From Rhodovulum visakhapatnamense (lineage in GTDB: Bacteria; Pseudomonadota; Alphaproteobacteria; Rhodobacterales; Rhodobacteraceae): a DNA stretch of 64,000 nucleotides. The first letter of the stretch is position 1; the number at the start of each line of letters is the position of its first letter. A model generated the notes under the pieces. It was not told where the DNA came from and did no database searches. It saw only the letters and a program-made list of their open reading frames with translations. The DNA lies in NCBI RefSeq assembly GCF_004365965.1, contig NZ_SOEB01000003.1:102322-166321 (forward strand). Direction: 5' to 3'. A program made the position numbers and the translations under genes. Shown here one piece after another: positions 19,964 to 29,684 of this stretch.

Positions 19964-21103
19964 TCATTTCACCGACCCGGCCAGAAGGCCGCGCACCAGA
20001 TACCGTTGCAGCGCGAAGAAGACCGCCAGCGGCACCGCCATCGAGATGAAGGCCGCGGCCGCCAGGATGCCCCAGTCGCCCCCGTGCGAGCCCAGAAGGT
20101 CGTCGGCGATCTTGACCGTCATCACCTTGGTTTCCGAGGCGGCGGGCAGGAAGACCTTGGCGACCAGCAGGTCGTTCCAGGTCCAGAGGAACTGGAAGAT
20201 CGCGAAGCTCGCCAGTGCCGGAAAGCTCAGCGGCAGCACGATCCGCGTGAAGACCTGGAAATCGGTGGCGCCGTCGACCTTTGCGCTTTCGATGATGTCG
20301 CGCGGCAGCCCGGCCATGTAGTTGCGCAGAAGATAGACCGCCAGCGGCAGGCCGAACCCGGTATGGGCGAACCAGATGCCCATGAAGCTCTGGCCGATCC
20401 CCACCGCCTCATGCAGCCGCAGAAGCGGCACCAGCGCCAGTTGCAGCGGCACCACCAGCAGCCCCACCACCGCCGCGATCAGCAGGCCCCGGCCCGGGAA
20501 CTCCATCCAGGCCAGCGCATAGGCCGCGAAGGCCGCGATCAGGATCGGAATGACCGTGGCCGGGATCGTCACCGTCAGCGTGTTGACGAAGGCCCGGTCC
20601 ATGCCGTCGGCGCCCAGAACCATGCGGTAATTGTCGAGCGTGACCTTGGGCGGGGTCTCGGCCTCGAAATAGATCGTGGGGCCGCGCCGGCCGAAGGGCG
20701 CGTCCGCCTGCGCCGTGAAGCTGCCATCGGCCGCCACCGTCAGCCGGCCGCCGCCGCGCAGATCGGCGGTCGCACCCGGCGCGAATTCGGCCGGCGCGCG
20801 GCCCGTGACGCCAAAGCCCGTGACCGTGCCCGTCCCGGCGCTGTCCCCGCTGTCGAAGACATTGCCGCTGAGGACGAACCGCCCGTGGCGTTCGACTGCC
20901 GCGCCCGGATCGGTGCGCAGCCGGTAGGTCTGTTCCACCGGCAAAGGCGCCTCCCACCAGCCCGAGGCCGAGATCTGGTCGCGGTCGCGGAAGGACGACA
21001 CCAGAAGCCCCACGGTCGGCACCAGCCACAGCACGACCAGCGCCGCCACCGTCAGATGCACCGCCCAGGTCAGCCGCGATTTCGCTCCGGCATGGCCGTC
21101 CAT
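19964..21103 (-). CDS. aglG: alpha-glucoside ABC transporter permease AglG
   Basis: 379 residues. One N-terminal helix is followed by a ~110-residue soluble insert (FVLSGNVFDSGDS, PPKVTLDNYRMVL), characteristic of AglG and longer than in ordinary MalG-type permeases. Five membrane helices carry the EAA loop (ESAKVDGATDFQVFTRIVLPLS), the ATPase contact site. It pairs with AglF in the inner membrane. The ATG overlaps the aglF stop by one base, and aglA begins 10 bases after its stop. Confidence 0.9.
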   Translation of the reverse strand: MDGHAGAKSRLTWAVHLTVAALVVLWLVPTVGLLVSSFRDRDQISASGWWEAPLPVEQTYRLRTDPGAAVERHGRFVLSGNVFDSGDSAGTGTVTGFGVTGRAPAEFAPGATADLRGGGRLTVAADGSFTAQADAPFGRRGPTIYFEAETPPKVTLDNYRMVLGADGMDRAFVNTLTVTIPATVIPILIAAFAAYALAWMEFPGRGLLIAAVVGLLVVPLQLALVPLLRLHEAVGIGQSFMGIWFAHTGFGLPLAVYLLRNYMAGLPRDIIESAKVDGATDFQVFTRIVLPLSFPALASFAIFQFLWTWNDLLVAKVFLPAASETKVMTVKIADDLLGSHGGDWGILAAAAFISMAVPLAVFFALQRYLVRGLLAGSVK

Positions 21104-22083
21104 CAGCGCATCTCCTTGCGGGCCTGAAGGATGTTCCAGACCATCACCGGCAGCACGATCAGCATGATGACGAAGGCCACCGCGGTGGCGCGCCCGTCAT
21201 CCTTGAACATGTAGCTCATCATGTAGCTGGGCAGGATCTGGGTGCCGAAATTGCCGCCCGTCATGGTGTAGACGATGTCGAAGACCTTCAGCACGAGGAT
21301 GGTGATGGTGGTCCAGACCACGACGATGGTGCCGGTGATCTGCGGCACCATCACCCGGAAGAAGATCTGGAACGGGTTGGCGCCGTCGAGGATCGCGGCC
21401 TCGATGGTCTCGTCGGGAATGCCGCGCAGCGCCGCCGACAGGATCACCATGGCAAAGCCGGTCTGGATCCAGATCAGGATCGCCATCAGGAAGAAGGTGT
21501 TCCAGAACGGGATCTGGATCACGTCGATGGGGTCCTGAAACCCGAGCCCGGCCCGGATCGCGTTGATCAGCCCGATATCGGCCTCGTTCGCGTAGACGAA
21601 TTTCCAGATCAGCGAGGCACCGACGAAGGAGATTGCCATCGGCATGAAGATCATCGACTTGGCGATGTTGCCCCAGCGGATGCGGTCGGTCAGCTGCGCC
21701 GCGATCAGCCCCAGGAAGGTCGAGGCCGCGGGCACCACCAGCACCCACAGAAGATTGTTGAAAAGCGCGGTGCGGAAGGCCGGATCGGCCGCCAGATCGG
21801 TGTAGTTGCCCAGCCCGATGAAGCTGCCGCCATCGCGGTTGTAAAGCGAGCGCCAGAACGAGCCCACGACCGGATAGACGAGGTAAAGCCCCAGCGCCGC
21901 CATCGCGGGCGCGAGGAACAGCCAGGGCCGGACCGCATTGGCGCGCGAGATGTTGCGCCCCGGGTCGCGGCCCGAGGGCGGAAAGATCACCCGGTCGAGC
22001 AGCAGGTTCGCCGCGTAGAAATACCCCACGCAACCCCCGACCCCGATCAGGATCGTCACCATCCCCTGCAGCAAGGGCGACAT
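21103..22083 (-). CDS. aglF: alpha-glucoside ABC transporter permease AglF
   Basis: 326 residues with an extra N-terminal helix (MVTILIGVGGCVGYFYAANLLLD) ahead of the usual MalF-type core. The EAA loop is EAAILDGANPFQIFFRVMVPQ. The FNNLLWVLVVPAAS and MIFMPMAISFVGASLIW segments are typical of sugar permeases. It forms the membrane channel with AglG. It follows aglE by 75 bases in the same operon. Confidence 0.9.
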   Translation of the reverse strand: MSPLLQGMVTILIGVGGCVGYFYAANLLLDRVIFPPSGRDPGRNISRANAVRPWLFLAPAMAALGLYLVYPVVGSFWRSLYNRDGGSFIGLGNYTDLAADPAFRTALFNNLLWVLVVPAASTFLGLIAAQLTDRIRWGNIAKSMIFMPMAISFVGASLIWKFVYANEADIGLINAIRAGLGFQDPIDVIQIPFWNTFFLMAILIWIQTGFAMVILSAALRGIPDETIEAAILDGANPFQIFFRVMVPQITGTIVVVWTTITILVLKVFDIVYTMTGGNFGTQILPSYMMSYMFKDDGRATAVAFVIMLIVLPVMVWNILQARKEMR

Positions 22084-22158
22084 TGGCGGTCCTCCCGTTC
22101 CGGCCCGATCGTCGGGGCCGGATCTTCGCCCGGCCCCGGCTTGCCCTCCTCCGGCGCG

Positions 22159-23523
22159 CTAGCGGATCGAGCTCCAGCGTTGCTCGATGTCATGCGCCGC
22201 GGTCTCGGCGTCCTTCCGGCCGGTCGTGTAATCGACCATGCCCTTCCAGAACGCATCCGCCCCGACTTCGCCCGGCATCAGGTCGGACCCGTCGAAGCGG
22301 AAGGTCGTGGCGCTGGTCAGGATCTCGCCCTGGGCGCGCATGCTGTCGGTCGCGTAGGCCTCGGGACTGGCGCCGGTGAACGGCGTCAGAAAGCCCGACT
22401 GCGCCATCCAGACCTCATGGGCGATGGGCGTCTTCAGGAAATCGATGAAGGCATGCGCCGCCTCGCTGTCGCGGGTGATCGCCCAGAGCGTGCCCGCCCC
22501 CAGAACCGGTGTGCCCAGATCGCGCTCGGCCGAGGCCGGGAAGTAGAAGAAATCGACATCGAGCCCGATTTCGGTGCCAGCGGGGAAATAGGTGTCGATG
22601 AAGCTGGCCTGCCGGTGCATGTAGCAGCCCGGCGGAAAGCTGAAGAGCCCGGCCGGGCTTTCGCGGAAATCGGTGGTCGCGACCGCCTGCGACCCGCCCT
22701 CGACGAAGGCGTCGTTCCGCGCGAACCAGCCATAGGCCTCGATCGCCCCGACCACGGCCGGGTCGTCGAAGGGGATCTGGTGGCTGACCCAGGCATCGTA
22801 GGTTTCGGGCGGCTCGCGGCGCAGCATCAGGTCCTCGACCCAGTCGGTGGCGGGCCAGCCCGTGGCCGCGCCGGACCCGAGCCCGATGCACCAGGGCGTG
22901 CCGCCGTCGTCCGCGATCCGTTCGGTCAGCGCCTTCAGATCCTCCAGCGTCCCGGGGATCTCGTAGCCTGCCTCGGCGAAGGCATCGGGCGCGTACCAGA
23001 CCAGGGACTTCACGTCGACCTTGTAGAAGAAGCCATATAGCGCCTCGGTGCCGCCTTCATCGGCATAGGTTCCGAGATCGACCCAGCTGTCGCCCGCGGC
23101 GTAGTTCTCGCGCACCCAGTCGGCGGTCTCGGGGCCCAGCGGCGTGAGAAACCCGCGCCGCGCCATGTCGGCGGCCAGCCCCGGCTGCGGGAACACCGCG
23201 ATATTGGGCGCAGACCCCGCCTGGGCGGCGATGACGATATCCTGTTCGAAACTGTCGGACCCCGAATAGCGCACGCGCGCGCCGGTCGCGGCCTCGAAAT
23301 AGGCCAGCACGCTTTCGACCAGATCCTTGTCGGGGCCGATCCAGACCCCCGAAATGTCCAGGATCTGGCCGCTCAGATCGTGGCTGTCGGCAAACGCCTC
23401 GTAGCTGTCCCACGAAAACCGCGCATCCTCGCCCGGCGTGAATTTCAGCGCCTGCGCCCCGGCCGTGCCCGCGAACAGGGCCAGCGCGGCGGCCGTGGCA
23501 CCGGCCATCCTGATAAGTTGCAT
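22159..23523 (-). CDS. aglE: alpha-glucoside-binding periplasmic protein
   Basis: 454 residues with a signal peptide ending at about residue 24 (AGTAGAQA). The mature protein fits the extracellular solute-binding family 1: LSGQILDISGVWIG, FEAATGARVRYSGSDSFEQD, a PNIAVFPQPG segment, and the GYEIPGTLEDLKALTERI hinge region. It delivers alpha-glucosides to AglFG. The start at 23523 follows GGGGAGG at a 5-base spacing; upstream in-frame Met codons lack this. It is the first gene of the operon. No LacI-type AglR regulator is in the window, so its regulator must lie elsewhere. Confidence 0.9.
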   Translation of the reverse strand: MQLIRMAGATAAALALFAGTAGAQALKFTPGEDARFSWDSYEAFADSHDLSGQILDISGVWIGPDKDLVESVLAYFEAATGARVRYSGSDSFEQDIVIAAQAGSAPNIAVFPQPGLAADMARRGFLTPLGPETADWVRENYAAGDSWVDLGTYADEGGTEALYGFFYKVDVKSLVWYAPDAFAEAGYEIPGTLEDLKALTERIADDGGTPWCIGLGSGAATGWPATDWVEDLMLRREPPETYDAWVSHQIPFDDPAVVGAIEAYGWFARNDAFVEGGSQAVATTDFRESPAGLFSFPPGCYMHRQASFIDTYFPAGTEIGLDVDFFYFPASAERDLGTPVLGAGTLWAITRDSEAAHAFIDFLKTPIAHEVWMAQSGFLTPFTGASPEAYATDSMRAQGEILTSATTFRFDGSDLMPGEVGADAFWKGMVDYTTGRKDAETAAHDIEQRWSSIR

Positions 23524-23823
23524 GTCGACCTCCCCTCGGACCCGCCCGCCGGCCGGCCCAGTCGTTGTCCAGTCATTCTTCCGACGTTCTCTGTCGTCGT
23601 GGTGCACCCGTCCGGGGGCAGGCACGCCCCCGGGGGAGTCGTCCTCGAACGGTGGCCGATGGCTGCCGGGCTGTCAACCGAGGCGCGAGGCAGGGCCTCT
23701 GCGCACCCCCGAAACCGCCGTTCGGGACGGATGCTTGACGCCTTGGCCCTGTCACGCAAGCATGGGGTCAGCCCCGCCCGAATAGCCCCGCCCGCCGCGA
23801 CCGATCCCGCCCCGGAGGAGCCC
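23524..23823. other. divergent promoter region between aglE and the beta-glucosidase gene
   Basis: 300 bases with no gene. It holds a strong GC hairpin (8-bp stem CCGGGGGC / GCCCCCGG at 23612-23633). No convincing LacI-type operator or sigma-70 promoter was picked out by eye, although transcription must leave in both directions. Confidence 0.6.
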
Positions 23824-25161
23824 ATGCCGCCCACCCGCGCCGATTTTCCGCCCGGCTTCCTGTTCGGAACGGCGACCTCCGCCTATCAGATCGAGGGCAC
23901 GGGCGGCGCCGGGCCCTGCCATTGGGACAGCTTTGCCGCGACGCCCGGCAATGTCGCGGGGGCCGCCGACGGGCGGCGCGCCTGCGGCCATCTCGACCGC
24001 TGCACCGAGGATCTCGATCTGGTCGCGGCGGCCGGGTTCGACATCTACCGGTTCTCGACCTCCTGGGCGCGGGTCCTGCCCGAAGGCGCGGGCACGCCCG
24101 ATCCCGAGGGGCTCGATTTCTACGACCGGCTGGTCGACGCGACGCTGGCGCGCGGACTGAAACCGGCGCTGACGCTGTATCACTGGGAGCTTCCGTCCGC
24201 GCTGGCCGATCTGGGCGGCTGGACCAATCGCGACACGGCGCTGCGCTTTGGCGATTTCGCGGCGCTGATGGCCGAGAGGCTGGGCGACCGGGTCTGGTCC
24301 TGGGCCACGCTGAACGAGCCCTGGTGCGCCGGGTGGCTCGGGCATTTCACGGGCGTCCATGCGCCCGGCCTGCGCGACATCCGCGCCACGGCCCGGGCGA
24401 TGCACCATCTGGCGCTGGGCCACGGGCTGGGCCTGGCAGCGCTTCGGGCCGCAGGCGTCGGCCAGATCGGGATCGTGCTGAATTTCGAGCCCGCCTTCCC
24501 GGCCGAACCCGGCGAGGCGGCGCGCGCCGCGACGCTGCGCTATGACGCGGTCTTCAACCGGTTCTTCCTCGGGGGCGTGGCGCGCGGGGCCTATCCCGAG
24601 CTTGCGCTCGAGGGGCTCGGCCCGCATCTGCCGCGCGGCTGGCAGGCCGATCTCGACGCCATAGGGGCGCCGATCGACTGGCTCGGCGTCAACTATTACA
24701 CCGTCAAGCGTATCACCCATGCCCCCGGCCCCTGGCCCAACTGGGTCGAGGTGCCCGGCCCTGGCCGCAAGACCGACATGGGCTGGGAAATCGCGCCGAT
24801 GGCCCTGCCCGACCTTCTGCGCTGGATCAGCGGAAGCCATACCGGCGATCTGCCGCTTTACGTCACCGAAAACGGCATGGCCGCGCCCGATACGCCGGTC
24901 GCGGGCGCGACCGGTCCCGAGATCCATGACGAGGACCGCATCGCCTTTCTGTCCAGCCATCTGGCCGCCGCGCGCGAGGCCATTGCCGAGGGCGTGCCGC
25001 TGAAGGGCTATATCGTCTGGTCGCTTCTGGACAATTACGAATGGGCCTTCGGCTACGGCAAGCGCTTTGGCCTCGTACATGTCGATTTCGAGAGCTTGCA
25101 GCGCACCCCCAAGGCGTCTTACCACGCGCTGAAACGCATGCTGGAGGACCGAAGGCCGTGA
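23824..25161 (+). CDS. bglA: beta-glucosidase, GH1
   Basis: 445 residues, standard for GH1. It cleaves beta-linked glucosides with retention. The N-terminal GH1 signature FLFGTATSAYQIEG is intact. The acid/base Glu is in TLNEPWC and the nucleophile Glu in LYVTENGMA, and the C-terminal YIVWSLLDNYEWAFGYGKRFGL is canonical. The ATG at 23824 has GGAGGAG just upstream. The stop overlaps the glucokinase start (GTGA), so hydrolysis and phosphorylation of the freed glucose are coupled in one transcript, divergent from aglEFGAK. Confidence 0.95.
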   Translation: MPPTRADFPPGFLFGTATSAYQIEGTGGAGPCHWDSFAATPGNVAGAADGRRACGHLDRCTEDLDLVAAAGFDIYRFSTSWARVLPEGAGTPDPEGLDFYDRLVDATLARGLKPALTLYHWELPSALADLGGWTNRDTALRFGDFAALMAERLGDRVWSWATLNEPWCAGWLGHFTGVHAPGLRDIRATARAMHHLALGHGLGLAALRAAGVGQIGIVLNFEPAFPAEPGEAARAATLRYDAVFNRFFLGGVARGAYPELALEGLGPHLPRGWQADLDAIGAPIDWLGVNYYTVKRITHAPGPWPNWVEVPGPGRKTDMGWEIAPMALPDLLRWISGSHTGDLPLYVTENGMAAPDTPVAGATGPEIHDEDRIAFLSSHLAAAREAIAEGVPLKGYIVWSLLDNYEWAFGYGKRFGLVHVDFESLQRTPKASYHALKRMLEDRRP

Positions 25162-26099
25162 CCGCGCTCGTCGCCGATATCGGAGGCACCAATACCCGCG
25201 TCGCGCTGGCCGAGGGGCCGGTGCCGGTGCCGGGCTCGGTCCGGCGCTTTCGCAATGCCGACCACCCGGACCTGACCGATGTGCTGGCGGCCTATCTGGC
25301 CGAGGCGGGCTCGCCCGAGATCGACGGCGCCTGCGCGGCGCTGGCCGGGCCGGTGCGGCACGGGCGCGGCAAGCTGACCAATCTCGACTGGATCATCGAG
25401 GAAGCGGCCATCGCCCGGGTCGCCGGGACCGGGCGGGTCAAGCTGCTGAACGACATGGCCGCACAGGGCCATGCGCTGGACCATATCGCGCCCGCGGCGC
25501 TGGAAACGGTGCTGGAGGGCCCGGCGCAGCCCGGCGGCCCGCGTCTGGTGATCGGGATCGGCACCGGCTTCAACGCGGCCGCCGTCCATGCCCTGCCCCA
25601 TGGCACCCTCGTCACCGAGGCCGAGGCCGGGCAGGTGTCGCTGCCGGTCGGCGATGCCGAAACGCTGTCGCTGGCGCGCTTCCTCGCCGAACCCGACGGC
25701 TTCGCCCCGGTCGAGGAGGCGCTGTCGGGGCGCGGGCTGGGCCGGCTTTACGACTGGGCGACGGCCGAGGCGGGCGCGCCCCGCCGGCTGGACGGCCACG
25801 GCGTACTGGCCGCGCTGGACACCGATCCCGAGGCACGCCGGGCGGCCGAGACTTTCGTGCGGCTTCTGGGGACGGTGGCGGGGGATCTGGCGCTCAATCA
25901 CCTGCCCTATGGCGGGATCTACCTGATCGGCGGCATGGCCTGTGCGGTCACGCCGCTTGCAGACCCCATGGGGTTTGCCGACGCGTTCCGCCGCAAGGGC
26001 CGGTTCGCGGAGCTGATGCGCGCCTTTCGGGTGTTAACCGTGACCGACGATTCCGCCGCCCTGACGGGCTGCGCGGGATATCTGGCAAGTGCCGAGTGA
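25158..26099 (+). CDS. glk: glucokinase
   Basis: 313 residues starting with GTG, overlapping the beta-glucosidase stop by 4 bases. It phosphorylates glucose released by the two glucosidases to glucose-6-phosphate. The ATP-binding phosphate-1 motif VADIGGTNTRVAL is at the N-terminus. The glucose-binding LLNDMAAQGHAL carries the catalytic Asp, the second phosphate loop is IGIGTGFNAA, and the adenosine motif is YLIGGMA. Length and motif order match the proteobacterial ATP-dependent glucokinase family. Confidence 0.93.
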   Translation: MTALVADIGGTNTRVALAEGPVPVPGSVRRFRNADHPDLTDVLAAYLAEAGSPEIDGACAALAGPVRHGRGKLTNLDWIIEEAAIARVAGTGRVKLLNDMAAQGHALDHIAPAALETVLEGPAQPGGPRLVIGIGTGFNAAAVHALPHGTLVTEAEAGQVSLPVGDAETLSLARFLAEPDGFAPVEEALSGRGLGRLYDWATAEAGAPRRLDGHGVLAALDTDPEARRAAETFVRLLGTVAGDLALNHLPYGGIYLIGGMACAVTPLADPMGFADAFRRKGRFAELMRAFRVLTVTDDSAALTGCAGYLASAE

Positions 26100-26110
26100 G
26101 ACGACTGACC

Positions 26111-26146
26111 GCGTTTGCCGACGGCCTGCGGGCAGGCCAAAACGCA
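26111..26146 (+). promoter_or_regulatory. leader stem-loop before mtnA
   Basis: An inner palindrome GGCCTGC-GG-GCAGGCC is enclosed by an outer GCGTTT / AAACGC pairing. The structure sits between glk and mtnA, about 40 bases before the mtnA start. It does not match a riboswitch class I can recall. It could be an attenuator or a processing site. Confidence 0.35.
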
Positions 26147-26183
26147 ACCGGGGTGGAAGGGTGAAGGAAAGGATCCAGGGGCC

Positions 26184-27287
26184 ATGAAGATCGACGGGAC
26201 CCATTTTCGGTCCATCTGGCGCGAGTCCGATGGAGCGGTGAAGATCATCGACCAGCGCTGGCTGCCGCACGAACTGCGGATCGTCGCGCTGACCAACCGG
26301 CGCGACTTCGCCTCGGCGATCCGCGACATGTGGGTCAGGGGCGCGCCCCTGATCGGGGCCACGGCCGCCTATGGGGTGGCGGTGCAGATGGCCCATGACG
26401 CGTCCGACGCGGCGCTGGCGGAAACCTGGGAGGTGCTGCACGCCACCCGGCCGACCGCGATCAACCTGCGCTGGGCGCTGGACGAGATGACCCGGGTGCT
26501 GAAGCCGCTGCCGCCGTCCGAACGCGCCGCCGCCGCCTTCCGACGCGCCGCCGAGATCTGCGACGAGGATGTCGAGATCAACCGCCGGATCGGGCTGAAC
26601 GGGCTCGAGCTGATCCGCGCCATCTCTGCGCGGAAGGGCGGCAAGCGGGTCAACGTGCTGACCCATTGCAATGCGGGCTGGCTGGCGACCGTCGACTGGG
26701 GCACCGCGACCTCGCCGATCTATCACGCGATCGAGGCCGGGATCGACGTGCATGTCTTCGTCGACGAGACCCGGCCGCGCAACCAGGGCGCCCAGCTGAC
26801 CGCCTGGGAGATGAACCATCACGGCGTCAGCCACGACCTGATCGTGGACAACGCGGGCGGCCATCTGATGCAGCATGGCGAGATCGACCTGTGCATCGTC
26901 GGCACCGACCGCACCACGGCGCAGGGCGATGTCTGCAACAAGATCGGCACCTATCTGAAGGCGCTGGCCGCCAAGGATAACGGCGTGCCCTTCTACGTGG
27001 CCCTGCCCTCGCCCACCATCGACTGGACGGTGCGGGACGGGGTGAAGGAAATCCCGATCGAGGAACGCGACGGCGGCGAGGTGACCCATGTGCAAGGCCG
27101 CATGCCCAGCGGCGTGGTCGGGCTGGTGCAGATCTCGCCCGACGGCACGCCCGCGCGCAACCCCGCCTTCGACGTGACGCCCGCGCGGCTGGTGACCGGG
27201 CTCATCACCGAACGCGGCGTGGCCGAGGCCAGCCCCGAGGGCCTGGCGCGCCTGTTCCCGGACCGCGCGACCGTCGCTGCCGACTGA
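26184..27287 (+). CDS. mtnA: methylthioribose-1-phosphate isomerase
   Basis: 367 residues. It converts 5-methylthioribose-1-phosphate to the ribulose form in methionine salvage. It belongs to the eIF2B-like isomerase family, with intact motifs: [14 protein letters not shown] near the N-terminus, [11 protein letters not shown] with the catalytic Cys, and [18 protein letters not shown] with the catalytic Asp. The ATG at 26184 follows the purine-rich stretch AAGGAAAGGATCC. No other mtn genes are nearby. Confidence 0.95.
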   Translation: MKIDGTHFRSIWRESDGAVKIIDQRWLPHELRIVALTNRRDFASAIRDMWVRGAPLIGATAAYGVAVQMAHDASDAALAETWEVLHATRPTAINLRWALDEMTRVLKPLPPSERAAAAFRRAAEICDEDVEINRRIGLNGLELIRAISARKGGKRVNVLTHCNAGWLATVDWGTATSPIYHAIEAGIDVHVFVDETRPRNQGAQLTAWEMNHHGVSHDLIVDNAGGHLMQHGEIDLCIVGTDRTTAQGDVCNKIGTYLKALAAKDNGVPFYVALPSPTIDWTVRDGVKEIPIEERDGGEVTHVQGRMPSGVVGLVQISPDGTPARNPAFDVTPARLVTGLITERGVAEASPEGLARLFPDRATVAAD

Positions 27288-27311
27288 GCACCTGCATCGC
27301 GACGCATCTTC

Positions 27312-27342
27312 AAGGGGCGTGCCTGCCGGGCGCGCCCTTTTT
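27312..27342 (+). terminator. Rho-independent terminator of mtnA
   Basis: A stem of about 9-11 bp (AAGGGGCGTGC against GCGCGCCCTT, one G-T wobble) with a 6-base loop is followed by a run of five T. It lies 25 bases past the mtnA stop. Confidence 0.85.
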
Positions 27343-27419
27343 CCTTTGCAGACGGGCCGCTCCCGGGCGCGCGATTTTCGGCCCGGCCACGCCCGCCGGA
27401 CGCGTATCCGACCAAAAAA

Positions 27420-27445
27420 CTCAGGTTGACTTATCCGAGCATTTT
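27420..27445 (+). promoter_or_regulatory. possible iron-responsive promoter element
   Basis: An AT-richer island holds TTGACTTATCCGAGCA upstream of the iron cluster. The left half resembles both a -35 hexamer and half of an iron-responsive box of the kind described for Rhodobacterales. The right half is a poor inverted copy, so this is only a candidate. Confidence 0.3.
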
Positions 27446-27586
27446 CGTCAGCTTTGGCGCGACGCGAACACGACCCGAACCCACCTGCCGGAAGGCCCGG
27501 GCATTCTGACCGACCAGTTCAAGACGGCATCGACGACGGGGCTTGGCCCCCGTCCGCCATGGCCGGATGCCAAGGAGACCCGAGAG

Positions 27587-28060
27587 ATGACTGCCGATCC
27601 CAATCGACGTGGCGGAACCGCCGTGGGCTATCTGACCGATCTCGATCCGGTCGAGGCCGGGGCGGTGCGCTGCCTTCGGCTCTGGGCCGATGGCGACGCC
27701 GCGCAGCGCGAGTTGCGGCGCGAGCTGACCGACCGTCTGGGGCCGCTGCAGGGGCGCGCCGCGGCCGAAAGCCTGAACACGATCTGCACGCTCTGCGCCA
27801 TGTACGGGCGGCGCCCGCTGATGCGCCATTCGGCCTCCTGCCCCTGCCTCGGGGCGGACGAATCCTGTTTTGCAACCTTCGTCGCCGCCGCCGGCGCGGG
27901 AGATCGCGAGGACGCGATGCTGATGGCGGCGATGCTGGTCCGGGCCGATCTGGCGCCCGGTCTGGTCGATCCGGCCACCCGGCTGGGGCTGGCGCTCCGG
28001 CGCCTTGCGACGGGCGTGGCGCCGCAGCCGTCGCGACCGCCCGCGGAAAAACTACACTGA
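27587..28060 (+). CDS. conserved hypothetical Cys-rich protein, first gene of the iron/imelysin cluster
   Basis: 157 residues, cytosolic, no signal peptide. I do not recognise the family. The central part has a Cys cluster (TICTLCAMYG, then SASCPCLGADESCF) that could bind a metal or Fe-S centre. The rest is helical (GAVRCLRLWADGDAAQRELRRE). The ATG is preceded by AAGGAGACCCGAGAG. The imelysin gene starts 14 bases after its stop, so it probably belongs to the same iron-linked operon. Confidence 0.75.
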   Translation: MTADPNRRGGTAVGYLTDLDPVEAGAVRCLRLWADGDAAQRELRRELTDRLGPLQGRAAAESLNTICTLCAMYGRRPLMRHSASCPCLGADESCFATFVAAAGAGDREDAMLMAAMLVRADLAPGLVDPATRLGLALRRLATGVAPQPSRPPAEKLH

Positions 28061-28074
28061 AAGGACGGGAACGC

Positions 28075-29346
28075 ATGATGAAACCAACGCTCGCCACCTG
28101 CTCGCTGGCCCTCGGGATGGCCGGGACCGCCGCTTTGGCCGAGGCTCCGGCCGCCGATGCGGTGCTGACCACCTATGCCGACATCGCGGCCGCCACCTAT
28201 GGCGACGCGCTGACCGGGGCCGAACGCCTGCAGGCGGCGGTCGACGCGCTGGTGGCCGAGCCCTCGCCGCAGGCGCTCGACGCCGCGCGCCGCGCCTGGC
28301 TGGCCGCCCGCGTGCCCTATCAGCAAAGCGAGGTGTTCCGCTTCGGCAACCCGATCGTCGACGACTGGGAAGGCAAGGTGAATGCCTGGCCGCTGGACGA
28401 GGGGCTGATCGACTATGTCGATGCGGGCTATGGCGGGCCGACCGACGAGAACCCGCTGGCCGCGGTCAACGTGATTGCCTCGCCGCAGTTCGAAATCTCC
28501 GGCGCGACCGTCGATGCCACCGAGATCACGCCCGACTTCCTGGCCGAGACGCTGCACGAGGCCGACGGGATCGAGACCAATGTCGCGACCGGCTATCACG
28601 CCATCGAATTCCTGCTTTGGGGCCAGGATCTGAACGGCACCGGGCCGGGCGCGGGCACCCGGCCCTGGACCGACTATGCGACAGGCGAGGCCTGCACCAA
28701 CGACAATTGCGACCGGCGCGGCGCCTATCTGAAGGCCGCGACCGACCTGCTGGTGTCGGATCTGGGCTGGATGGCCGCGCAATGGGCCGAGGACGGCGAG
28801 GCCCGCGCGGCGGTGATGGCCGACGGTTCGGCCGGGCTGTCGGCGATCCTGACCGGCATGGGGAGCCTGTCCTACGGCGAACAGGCGGGCGAGCGGATGC
28901 GGCTGGGGCTGATGCTGAACGACCCCGAGGAAGAGCATGACTGCTTCTCGGACAACACCCATAACAGCCATTACTATGACGGGCTCGGCATCCGGAACGT
29001 CTATCTGGGCAGCTATACCCGGATCGACGGCACCGAGGTCGCGGGGCCGTCGGTCTCGGATCTGGTGGCGGCGAAGGATGCGGGTCTCGATACCGAGATG
29101 AAGACCAGGCTCGACGCCACCATGGCCGCGCTCGCCCGGCTGAAGACCGCCGCCGAGGCGGGATTCGCCTATGACCAGATGCTCGCGCGCGGCAACGCCG
29201 CCGGCGAGGCGTTGATCATGGGCGGCGTGAACGGGCTTGTTGCCCAAACCGCAAGCATCGAGCGGGTCGTCGACACGCTCGGGGTGGGCGGTGTCTCGGT
29301 CGAGGGGTCCGACAGCCTCGACAACCCGGCCGCCGTTTTCCAATGA
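28075..29346 (+). CDS. imelysin family iron-regulated protein (peptidase M75-like)
   Basis: 423 residues with a signal peptide (cleavage near AALA-20), so periplasmic. It has the imelysin GxHxxE motif intact at residues 173-178 (GYHAIEFLLWGQD), plus RVPYQQSEVFRFGNP and SDNTHNSHYYDGLGI, typical of the IrpA/IcmP branch. Imelysins are thought to act in periplasmic iron or haem handling; the peptidase activity of the family is doubtful. The start at 28075 follows AAAGGA. In Pseudomonas its homologue icmP directly precedes the di-haem oxidoreductase gene; here bfd and bfr lie between. Confidence 0.9.
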   Translation: MMKPTLATCSLALGMAGTAALAEAPAADAVLTTYADIAAATYGDALTGAERLQAAVDALVAEPSPQALDAARRAWLAARVPYQQSEVFRFGNPIVDDWEGKVNAWPLDEGLIDYVDAGYGGPTDENPLAAVNVIASPQFEISGATVDATEITPDFLAETLHEADGIETNVATGYHAIEFLLWGQDLNGTGPGAGTRPWTDYATGEACTNDNCDRRGAYLKAATDLLVSDLGWMAAQWAEDGEARAAVMADGSAGLSAILTGMGSLSYGEQAGERMRLGLMLNDPEEEHDCFSDNTHNSHYYDGLGIRNVYLGSYTRIDGTEVAGPSVSDLVAAKDAGLDTEMKTRLDATMAALARLKTAAEAGFAYDQMLARGNAAGEALIMGGVNGLVAQTASIERVVDTLGVGGVSVEGSDSLDNPAAVFQ

Positions 29347-29358
29347 TGTCCTGAACCC

Positions 29359-29383
29359 GGAGCCCCGTCAGCACCGGGGCTCC
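29359..29383 (+). terminator. hairpin between imelysin and bfd
   Basis: An 8-bp perfect stem (GGAGCCCC / GGGGCTCC) with a 9-base loop, followed by ACGCTTTCC. There is no real U-tract, so partial termination or 3'-end protection is likelier than full termination. Confidence 0.5.
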
Positions 29384-29408
29384 ACGCTTTCCGGAAGGAG
29401 GGTCCCGC

Positions 29409-29684
29409 ATGATCGTCTGCCACTGCCAGTGCATCACCGACCGCGACATCCACGCCGCCATCGACTGGATGCGCGCAGCGGACCCGGCGACCATCGTCAC
29501 CCCCGGAAAGGTCTTTCGCTCGCTGGGCAAGCGCGCAGATTGTGGAGATTGCATGACACTCTTTCTAGACACGATGCGCGCGAACGCTAATCTTGAGGTT
29601 CCATCGGACCTACAGAACCTCAGGCCCCAGCACAGAAAGGACAAGACCTCATGCAAGGCGACCCCAAGGTCATCGACTACCTGA
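29409..29684 (+). CDS. bfd: bacterioferritin-associated ferredoxin
   Basis: 91 residues. The N-terminal ~58 residues are a BFD-type [2Fe-2S] domain, with ligands in the opening MIVCHCQC (CxC) and in the later DCGDC (CxxC). Bfd reduces the iron core of bacterioferritin to release Fe(II). The C-terminal ~30 residues are charged and atypical because the frame runs 34 bases into bfr. The ATG follows GGAAGGAGG, a strong ribosome site. Confidence 0.9.
   Translation: MIVCHCQCITDRDIHAAIDWMRAADPATIVTPGKVFRSLGKRADCGDCMTLFLDTMRANANLEVPSDLQNLRPQHRKDKTSCKATPRSSTT

Noticed and set aside
26100-26184. SAM-type riboswitch upstream of mtnA
   Set aside because: The hairpin is clear, but the conserved core of the SAM classes I know is not present.
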